Shown here piece after piece: positions 5,515 through 9,736 of a stretch of DNA of 9,736 bases (position 1 is its first letter; the number at the start of each line of letters is the position of its first letter). The position numbers and the translations under genes are program-made. The DNA comes from Thermoflexus hugenholtzii JAD2. Lineage in GTDB: Bacteria > Chloroflexota > Dehalococcoidia > SHYB01. The stretch lies in the NCBI GenBank assembly GCA_945861815.1, contig CAMAVV010000043.1, positions 1 to 9,736 on the forward strand. The letters run 5' to 3'. The notes beneath the pieces are model-generated. The model saw only the letters and a list, made by a program, of their open reading frames with translations, did no database searches and had not been told where the DNA came from.

Positions 5515-6588
5515 ATGATGATCGGTGGCACAGGCTTGCAGACGGGTCACGTTGTAGTCGGGGTGGACACCCACAAGGACCAACATGTGGCGGTCGCCTT
5601 AGACCAACTTGGTGCGCGTCTAGGAGAGCATCGAGTGGCGACCACCACCCAGGGGTATGCCGACCTCGCGCGGTGGGCCAATAGCTTCGGGGAAGTTCGA
5701 GCCTTTGGGATCGAGGGCACGGGGTGCTACGGCGCTGGACTCGCTCGGTTCCTTAGTGGCAGCGGATGTCGCATCGTCGAGGTAGATCGACCCGATCGAT
5801 CGGCGCGCCGTCGAATGGGAAAGAGTGATCCGATTGACGCGGAGCTCGCGGCCCGCGCCGTACTTGCCGGCGTGGCCCAGGGTACGCCCAAGTCTGGCGT
5901 CGACCAGGTCGAGATCATCCGGATGCTGAAGAGCACCAAGGATTCGGCGGTCAAGGCGCGCACCCAGGCCATAAACCAGATGAAGGCTTTGGTGGTTACT
6001 GCGCCGGCCGAGTTACGACAGGTGCTGCGTGGGCTGACGGCCAGCCAGTTGATTGTACGGTGCGCCAATCTCCGCTCTGGTGCTTTGGTGACGCCTATGG
6101 CTGCGGCCAAGCATGCCCTGCGGTCGCTCGCCCGCCGTTGCCAACAGCTGATGGCGGAGATCGACACCTTTGAGGCGGACCTGGTAAAGCTCACCGCGGC
6201 GATTGCTCCGACCTTGGTCAGGACCTTCGGCGTTGGATCTGACACTGCAGCTACCCTGCTCATTGCTGCGGGAAGCAATCCCGAGCGTCTGCGGTCCGAG
6301 GCCGCCTTCGCCGCGCTCTGCGGGGTCAGTCCGATTCCCGCGTCCTCAGGAAAAGTCAATCGCCACCGACTCAACCGGGGCGGCGATCGCCAGGCCAATG
6401 CAGCGCTGCACCGGGTGGTGATTGTGCGGCTTCGATATGACCAGCGAACGATGGCCTACATGGACCGGCGCACGGCAGAAGGGATGACCAAGACTGAGGT
6501 CATCCGCTGCCTGAAACGGTACGTCGCTCGTGAAATCTTCCCACTCCTCCGCAAACGCGCGGGTTGCAACGTGGCCGAGGCCGCTTGA
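5515..6588 (+). CDS. IS110-family transposase (DEDD recombinase, 357 aa)
   Basis: IS110 recombinases combine a RuvC-like DEDD domain with a C-terminal domain supplying a catalytic serine, and are guided by a bridge RNA. Numbering from ATG 5515, the DEDD residues are D18 (VVVGVDTHKD), E67 (GIEGTGCYG), and D105 and D108 (KSDPIDAE). The middle (about 125-215) is the helical coiled-coil linker. The C-terminal Transposase_20 region (about 230-310) includes RTFGVGSDTAATLLIA and PASSGKVNRHRLNRGG, where S277 or S278 is the probable nucleophile. The length is normal and the frame is open, so it is probably active. The start could be GTG 5509, ATG 5515 or ATG 5518; AGGTG at 5507-5511 best serves the ATGs. 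The stop is TGA 6586-6588. It is the only clearly intact transposase in the window. Confidence 0.93.
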   Translation: MMIGGTGLQTGHVVVGVDTHKDQHVAVALDQLGARLGEHRVATTTQGYADLARWANSFGEVRAFGIEGTGCYGAGLARFLSGSGCRIVEVDRPDRSARRRMGKSDPIDAELAARAVLAGVAQGTPKSGVDQVEIIRMLKSTKDSAVKARTQAINQMKALVVTAPAELRQVLRGLTASQLIVRCANLRSGALVTPMAAAKHALRSLARRCQQLMAEIDTFEADLVKLTAAIAPTLVRTFGVGSDTAATLLIAAGSNPERLRSEAAFAALCGVSPIPASSGKVNRHRLNRGGDRQANAALHRVVIVRLRYDQRTMAYMDRRTAEGMTKTEVIRCLKRYVAREIFPLLRKRAGCNVAEAA

Positions 6589-6662
6589 CATCTATAGGAG
6601 CATCAATATCAAGAACGCTCAGGATCAGCTTTCCTCTCGGTTAGGATGGACGGGGGGTGGGG

Positions 6663-6709
6663 GTGGAGTTGCACCCCATCACGAACACAGCCGGTCTTGG
6701 TGGCGGCTT
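6663..6709 (-). repeat. Right arm of the 47-nt inverted repeat flanking the IS110 element
   Basis: This is the reverse complement of 5109-5155 with five mismatches. A G-rich run (GGGGGGTGGGGGTGG) precedes it directly. The arm ends 12 nt from the stop codon of the DUF2283 gene. Just outside, GTAATGTC occurs twice, at 6713-6720 and 6727-6734, the second copy inside the 3' end of that gene. Confidence 0.85.
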
Positions 6710-6721
6710 GACGTAATGTCC

Positions 6722-6931
6722 TCAAGGTAATGTCGCTTCGGTCTGGTTGATGACGCTGACAAGAGACCCCAAGACGAATTCTTTCGCGTTGAGAATCTCC
6801 AGCAGAACCGGCTCCCCCGACTTGGAAAAGTGGACGATAACTGGGCCGGATTCTTCGGCATAGTCAATAGGATGATCCGAGAGTTCCACCAAGAGGGCAT
6901 CCACGTCCTTACTGTAACGGATTTTACTCAT
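6722..6931 (-). CDS. DUF2283 domain protein (69 aa)
   Basis: The start MSKIRYSKDVDALLVELSD and the following YAEESGPVIVHFSKSGEPV and LLEILNAKEF match the DUF2283 family pattern (I-R-Y-D-DAL-I-L-D; E-V-PG-I-V-D-GE-V-IEIL-A). These are 60-80-residue proteins of unknown function, usually paired with DUF4258 proteins in what look like toxin-antitoxin modules. The ATG at 6931-6929 lies inside the last codons of the DUF4258 frame, overlapping it by 8 nt. GAGG is only 1-2 nt from the ATG, so translation probably depends on reading of the upstream frame; AGGAAGG lies about 14 nt upstream. The gene looks complete and converges on hicA across the IS110. Its probable partner appears truncated. Confidence 0.8.
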   Translation of the reverse strand: MSKIRYSKDVDALLVELSDHPIDYAEESGPVIVHFSKSGEPVLLEILNAKEFVLGSLVSVINQTEATLP

Positions 6932-7103
6932 ACCTCGACCGCCTTCCTGGATAGATTGTCACCACAAGCAACTCACCCTCTGACTCCTCATACACAATTC
7001 TCAGAACACGGTCCTGATCAAGATTACCTTGAGCGACCGATCGGCCCCGATACCCTGGGACCCGGCGCTTGGCGAGGCAAAATAGCACGCAGCACCCTCG
7101 CTT
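6924..7103 (-). pseudogene. DUF4258 protein remnant (C-terminal part)
   Basis: The frame runs from a stop at 7106-7104 to the TAA at 6926-6924. Its last ~45 residues are DUF4258-like: PGYRGRSVAQG, then DQDRVLRIVYEE, then ELLVVTIYPGRRSRYE. The last block matches the family's R-V-V-(Y/V)-E-x(n)-V-V-T-x-Y signature. DUF4258 proteins usually have about 75-95 residues and begin with a helix holding a conserved His (H-A/F-x-x-R-M-x-x-R-G-I), which is absent here. The upstream part of the frame (RGCCVLFCLAK) does not fit the family and no normal start codon exists. The coupling with DUF2283 is kept. I read this as a 5'-truncated gene; a very short variant is the alternative. Confidence 0.55.
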
Positions 7104-7209
7104 TCAACCCTCCATTTTTGACCACCATGGCCACGGGCGTCTTCAGTTCCAGTTCTGCCTGGTGGGTCTTGCCAGGTTGTGTCTGGAAATTCAGCCTTGA
7201 TACGTACAC
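7024..7209 (-). CDS. Possible small protein, unrecognised (61 aa)
   Basis: A GTG at 7209-7207 lies behind a good GGAGG (7213-7217) and starts a 61-residue frame beginning MYVSRLNFQTQPGKTH. It runs through AELELKTPVAMVVKNGGLKA and ends in a Pro/Arg-rich tail. It follows the TIGR03086 gene by 36 nt on the same strand, so it could be the operon's last gene. It has no recognisable domain. It overlaps the DUF4258 remnant in another frame, so at most one of the two is translated over 7024-7103. Another open frame (7001-7222) covers the same DNA, which lowers confidence. Confidence 0.3.
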   Translation of the reverse strand: MYVSRLNFQTQPGKTHQAELELKTPVAMVVKNGGLKARVLRAILPRQAPGPRVSGPIGRSR

Positions 7210-7245
7210 CTTTCCTCCACATTTAACCGCCGGACTAACGCTCGT

Positions 7246-7800
7246 TCACGGCTTCCTGCCAGTCATGGCGATCATCTTGTCTTGCTGGCTTGCGTGCGCT
7301 TGCACATCAATAGGAGCGGAGAACGCCTTGCTGGATCCACGTTTGGCGATTCCCTCGACGATGGGGAAGATGAATTCGACAACCTCGAGAGCAAGCTTCG
7401 TGTCCTGTCCTGTCGCCGTTGCCAAATCCCACGTATGCACCGTGAGGTCCATGCACGCGCCGCCGAGCACCTGGGCGGCGGGTACTTCACCTTGTCGGCC
7501 TTGCACCTTCTTCTCCAGTCCCGCAGGCGACTTCACTGCCTTGAGCATGATGGAGACTGCGGCATCAAAACTCTCTAGCGGTGTCTTCCCCGGTGGCACT
7601 TGGCCTCCCGAAATAGTTCCGGCAGAGTTGGCCTGCGCGTTGATCATATGGCGTACCAGCGCCGCGACGTCCCACTCGACACACGGTGTTGGCTTTTTCA
7701 TCTGTTCTGGCTTTACGCCAGTAATGACGCTCCGCGCCTGCCGGGTGGCTATTTCGTACACGTCGATAGGATTAGCTGGAATATTCGCCTGCTGCGTCAT
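7246..7800 (-). CDS. TIGR03086-family metal-binding protein, DinB/MDMPI-like (184 aa)
   Basis: The protein has the family's two signature blocks: TPCVEWDVAALVRHMINA (residues 38-55) with putative metal ligand H51, and ACMDLTVHTWDLATATGQ (115-132) with H122. These belong to the DinB/mycothiol-dependent maleylpyruvate isomerase N-terminal four-helix fold. Between them is a variable acidic/basic helix pair; the end is a short Gln/Lys tail. The length is typical for TIGR03086. Substrate and reaction are unknown; a thiol-transfer role is known only for relatives. ATG 7800 is preceded by AAGGA about 11 nt upstream (7812-7816). The gene follows the broken CDGSH gene by 29 nt on the same strand and is probably in one operon with it. 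Confidence 0.85.
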   Translation of the reverse strand: MTQQANIPANPIDVYEIATRQARSVITGVKPEQMKKPTPCVEWDVAALVRHMINAQANSAGTISGGQVPPGKTPLESFDAAVSIMLKAVKSPAGLEKKVQGRQGEVPAAQVLGGACMDLTVHTWDLATATGQDTKLALEVVEFIFPIVEGIAKRGSSKAFSAPIDVQAHASQQDKMIAMTGRKP

Positions 7801-7829
7801 CGTCGTAGTTCCTTTTCATAGCGACCACT

Positions 7830-7980
7830 TCATTGCTTCGGAAGGACAGTGCCAGGTGCCTGGAAGTTGGTCTTGCGGTGCGTCCCATCGCAGGATGGCT
7901 TACTGGACGACCCGCCACACCGGCTTAACGAAGATGAATTTATCTGTCTTTTCAACCTCTTTGCCCGAGGCATCAATCAC
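7830..7980 (-). pseudogene. CDGSH iron-sulfur domain protein, frameshifted
   Basis: Two frames together encode one small CDGSH protein. The first (from about GTG 7980) reads VIDASGKEVEKTDKFIFVKP to 7921 and then meets a stop at 7902-7900. The second continues from 7919 as CGGSSSKPSCDGTHRKTNFQ and ends at TGA 7832-7830. The motif needs C-x-C-x2-S-x3-P-x-C-D-G-(S/T)-H; only the first Cys is missing, exactly at the junction. Adding two bases (TG) after AAG at 7926-7924 would restore K-C-R-C-G-G and the full motif in a ~50-residue protein. A 5-base loss fits as well. CDGSH proteins hold a 2Fe-2S cluster with three Cys and one His. Start choice is uncertain because no ATG is in frame. A sequencing error cannot be excluded. 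Confidence 0.75.
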
Positions 7981-8013
7981 AGTACCCTGATGTATGGGAC
8001 TACCGGAGGAGCC

Positions 8014-8283
8014 TCAAACCCGGGGTCGGATTCCGGGTTCCACGAGGAGTTCGCCGCCGCCGCCAAATTCCTTCCAAGGGCCAAAGGACTCGACGAAGCT
8101 GCGGGCCTCTTCGATGGTTGGGAATCCGTTCTTGGAGCGTTCAGGGGCGTAGCCTCGGGTCTGGGCAATGGCGTCGATGGTGCTGGGTGTGCGGAGGATG
8201 AAGCCCACCCGAGTGAGGTCACCATTATCGAGTTCGAGCATGAGATGGTCGCCGGACTTGCTCGCGCGCCAGAATACTTTCAT
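8014..8283 (-). CDS. Hypothetical protein in Fe-S gene cluster (89 aa)
   Basis: I do not recognise a family. The product starts MKVFWRASKSGDHLMLELDN and has a beta-rich first half, including LTRVGFILRTPSTIDAIAQT. An FPTIEEARSFVESFG helix and a Gly-rich GGGGELL tail follow. It has no Cys, no signal peptide and no membrane segment, so it is probably a small soluble protein. Its ATG overlaps the stop of the Fe-S assembly factor (ATGA at 8283-8280), a classic translational coupling that supports both the start and the reality of the gene. The stop lies within an AACCCGG/CCGGGTT hairpin (8017-8039). The CDGSH reading frame follows after about 30 nt in the same frame. Context suggests a role with iron-sulfur proteins; this is inference. 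Confidence 0.7.
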   Translation of the reverse strand: MKVFWRASKSGDHLMLELDNGDLTRVGFILRTPSTIDAIAQTRGYAPERSKNGFPTIEEARSFVESFGPWKEFGGGGELLVEPGIRPRV

Positions 8284-8585
8284 GAGATGCCCAGCTCTTC
8301 TTGAATCTCGGCGGAAATTTTATCGGGCGTCCACGGCGGATCGAAGACTATCTGGACTTTGGCGTCCGTGACTCCATCCAGGTCTAGTATCTTTTCACGG
8401 GCGTTGTTCGCGATGTAGTCCCCCATACCGCACCCAGGGGCGGTCAATGTCATCTGGACGTTCACCACGCCCTTGTCGTCGACATCGCATACATACACGA
8501 GACCCAGGTCCACGATATTAACGGGGATCTCCGGGTCGAATACTTCCTTCAAAGCTTCAAGGACGTGCTCTTTGGTTGGAGACAT
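8280..8585 (-). CDS. Metal-sulfur cluster assembly factor, MIP18/DUF59 (SufT/PaaD-like, 101 aa)
   Basis: Proteins of this family help mature iron-sulfur proteins. From MSPTKEHVLEALKEV the domain shows VFDPEIPVNIVDLGLVY (15-31), then VQMTLTAPGCGMGD (43-56) with the conserved reactive Cys C52, and IVFDPPWTPDKIS near the end. This is a stand-alone MIP18 domain of usual length. ATG 8585 is preferred over the in-frame start at 8645 because GAGGTG at 8592-8597 is a fitting ribosome binding site and the extra 20 residues (with RPSGFRGAS) are atypical. It is the first gene of the minus-strand set and overlaps the 89-aa gene by 4 nt; a broken CDGSH gene and a TIGR03086 gene follow. The operon therefore seems devoted to iron-sulfur or metal handling. 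Confidence 0.9.
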   Translation of the reverse strand: MSPTKEHVLEALKEVFDPEIPVNIVDLGLVYVCDVDDKGVVNVQMTLTAPGCGMGDYIANNAREKILDLDGVTDAKVQIVFDPPWTPDKISAEIQEELGIS

Positions 8586-8625
8586 CGATGCACCTCTGAA
8601 ACCGCTAGGTCTGTGGCCCATCATA

Positions 8626-8655
8626 AACCTATTTGGTCTCTTCACCGGCTGACAA
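8626..8655 (-). promoter_or_regulatory. Weak candidate promoter for the Fe-S gene set
   Basis: In the 88-nt gap before the assembly-factor gene, the minus strand has TTGTCA (8655-8650, 5 of 6 to the -35 consensus) and, 18 bp later, TAGGTT (8631-8626, 3 of 6). TATGAT (8625-8620) is a better -10 box but at poor spacing. The evidence is suggestive only. A GGAGGCCTCC palindrome lies just upstream, near 8662-8671. Confidence 0.25.
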
Positions 8656-8673
8656 GATGGGAGGCCTCCTCAG

Positions 8674-9736
8674 CTATCCAAGTACTTGGCGTTCCGCAGC
8701 GAGAAGCGTGGCTTGACCTTCCGCGGTCATCTCGACATCATGAGCCGTATTCGGAATGACCTGGAGTGATTTTTGTGATGTGACAGCGTTGAAGTAAACG
8801 CGGGCGGCGTCGACGGTGCCATCGCTATTCGGGTCGTTGGCGCCCAGAAAGAAGCGCACGGTGGTATTCGGGTAGGTGAGTTGTGGGCTGCCACTGAGAA
8901 GGGGTTCCCGCGCCGGCGGTGGCGGGGTGCATAATGGGCAATCGGGCGGGCCGCCTGACAGACTTGCGTAGGTCACGAACCCGCCAATGCCATAGTGCGC
9001 CAGGCCGAAGGCGATCTGGGCGGCACCGCCGCTGGTGCCCTGGGCGATGAAGGCCATGCCCGGACCAGGCTGGTGAAGGCTCCCCATGATCCATTGGGCC
9101 ACCGTGGCGAAGCGACAGGCCAGGGTGCGGGCCCTAGGGCCGCCCCAAATCCCCGGCGCATCCCATGCCACTTCTACGGCTTCGAGACCATCGCTGACGT
9201 AGGCGTCCACCATCTGGCCGACGCTGGGAGTACCCTGCCGATAGTAGCGTGTGCCGTCGCCACCGGTGACGAGAACGATGGTCCCCCGGCGGCTGGCGCC
9301 GGAAGTTGGCGCAACGATCCGCAAACGAGCGCCTGCGTCAGGCACGCCGGGACACTGGACAACCACTCTGCGGCACAAAGGGGTACCGGCGATTGCGGGT
9401 CCTGAGTCCGGGCCCGGCGGTGGGCAATCAAAGGGGGCCACGCTGGTAATCGTGCCTAAAGGCAGGGGCGAGGGTATCGGCGTGGGCAATGGGATGGGGA
9501 CTGGTGTCGGAACCGCCGTTGGTGTGGGCAGCGCGGTGGGCAGTGGTGTCGCAGTTGGTCTAGGCGTCGGGCCGCCCGTTGGATTGAACGTCGAACTGGG
9601 CACCAGCGTTGGCGGAACTAAGGTCGTCGGAGTCGGAGGCTGGGTCGAAGTCGCGACCAAGGATCTGATCGTTGGAACAGACGTTGGGCTGGATGGTGGT
9701 GAAGTAAGGGGCGAAGATGTGCCTCCGGAACAGGCG
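8674..9736 (-). CDS. Lipoprotein with alpha/beta-hydrolase domain, N-terminus beyond window
   Basis: The frame is open through the window's right edge, giving 353 residues. Its first residues are A-C-S-G-G-T-S-S-P, the processed end of a lipobox, so the signal peptide lies outside the window and the TTG at 9660 is not the start. A Ser/Pro/Thr linker of about 90 residues follows, with PTP/PLPTP repeats; such linkers are common on Chloroflexota surface lipoproteins. The hydrolase domain then shows TIVLVTGGDGT (oxyanion-type strand), a nucleophile elbow AQGTSGGAAQ with Ser at about 235 of this partial frame, a likely acid in FLGANDPNS (about 301) and a His in NTAHDVEM (about 332). Four or more Cys suggest disulfides outside the membrane. 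An esterase-like activity is probable; the substrate is unknown. TAG or TGA-type stop is at 8674-8676. Confidence 0.75.
   Translation of the reverse strand, partial: ACSGGTSSPLTSPPSSPTSVPTIRSLVATSTQPPTPTTLVPPTLVPSSTFNPTGGPTPRPTATPLPTALPTPTAVPTPVPIPLPTPIPSPLPLGTITSVAPFDCPPPGPDSGPAIAGTPLCRRVVVQCPGVPDAGARLRIVAPTSGASRRGTIVLVTGGDGTRYYRQGTPSVGQMVDAYVSDGLEAVEVAWDAPGIWGGPRARTLACRFATVAQWIMGSLHQPGPGMAFIAQGTSGGAAQIAFGLAHYGIGGFVTYASLSGGPPDCPLCTPPPPAREPLLSGSPQLTYPNTTVRFFLGANDPNSDGTVDAARVYFNAVTSQKSLQVIPNTAHDVEMTAEGQATLLAAERQVLG

Larger units (their letters stand above)
5269..6657 (+). mobile_element. IS110-family insertion sequence (boundaries approximate)
   Basis: The element contains one DEDD transposase gene with a ~240-nt structured left non-coding end and a short right end. 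This is the layout of the IS110 subgroup, whose guide RNA comes from the left end. The given limits are two copies of the direct repeat GGACGGGGGG (5269-5278 and 6648-6657), giving about 1.39 kb, a usual IS110 size. A second direct repeat, CTCTCGGT (5161-5168 and 6634-6641), is an alternative pair of limits. No terminal inverted repeats of its own are evident, as expected for this subgroup. The 47-nt arms lie outside either set of limits. Confidence 0.7.

Noticed and set aside
5727..6398. Minus-strand open frame opposite the IS110 transposase
   Set aside because: It is a shadow of the transposase, being Ala/Arg/Ser-rich with no signature.
6713..6734. GTAATGTC direct repeat (two copies, 14-nt period) as a target duplication
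   Set aside because: Both copies lie on the same side of the IS110 and one is within the DUF2283 coding sequence, so they do not flank an element; chance is likely.
6830..7990. Plus-strand open frame (386 codons) opposite the DUF2283 to CDGSH region
   Set aside because: It is antisense to the TIGR03086 gene and its neighbours, which have clear domains and ribosome binding sites; its composition is Ser/Cys/Thr-rich with no recognisable domain.
8017..8039. AACCCGG/CCGGGTT hairpin as a terminator after the 89-aa gene
   Set aside because: No T-run follows on the minus strand and downstream genes are closely spaced, so termination here is not supported.
1..9736. CRISPR array or multi-spacer repeats
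   Set aside because: No regularly spaced 25-40-bp repeats were found; repeats seen are pairs attributable to mobile elements or to the Pro/Thr linker codons at about 9465-9600.

Overview
The window reads like accessory DNA from a GC-rich, free-living bacterium. A Chloroflexota (Dehalococcoidia-like) origin is my inference. It rests on the Pro/Thr-rich lipoprotein with a hydrolase domain, the FmdB zinc ribbon with a long basic tail, the TIGR03086 protein, and the small DUF2283/DUF4258 and HicBA pairs. No gene here fixes the taxonomy.

Left part (1-1456): a probable insertion-sequence end, then a promoter and leader hairpin in front of tRNA-Glu(UUC). An orphan IS3-like terminal repeat lies 17 bp after the tRNA. 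Next come a 42-residue basic protein with a good ribosome binding site and an FmdB-type zinc-ribbon protein.

Decayed part (1427-3000): a minus-strand fragment of a luciferase-like monooxygenase that still has its terminator. A gene for a membrane-anchored coiled-coil protein of unknown function lies between two perfect 17-bp inverted repeats. The C-terminal stub of a DDE transposase follows.

Middle (3105-5081): a TerC/Alx-family membrane transporter on the minus strand, a 165-bp MITE-like element whose ends match the orphan repeat near the tRNA, and a hicB-hicA toxin-antitoxin pair on the plus strand.

IS110 island (5109-6709): an apparently intact IS110-family transposase with a structured 5' region that may encode a bridge RNA. 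It lies between two 47-nt arms that are 42/47 identical in inverted orientation. Because hicA and the DUF2283 gene converge here, the simplest reading is that one long intergenic palindrome was split by the IS110.

Right part (6722-9736), all minus strand: a TA-like DUF4258 remnant overlapping DUF2283; then, reading in transcription order from 8585, a tight gene set of a MIP18/SufT-like Fe-S assembly factor, an 89-aa unknown, a frameshifted CDGSH iron-sulfur protein and a TIGR03086 (DinB-like) protein. Upstream is the 3' part of a lipoprotein with an alpha/beta-hydrolase fold. The first three of these genes suggest an iron-sulfur theme, in which the CDGSH member appears broken.

Nothing here is clearly a new defence or biosynthetic system. 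The strongest leads are the IS110 with its split palindrome and putative guide RNA, the 17-bp inverted repeats around the coiled-coil gene, and the frameshifted CDGSH gene.
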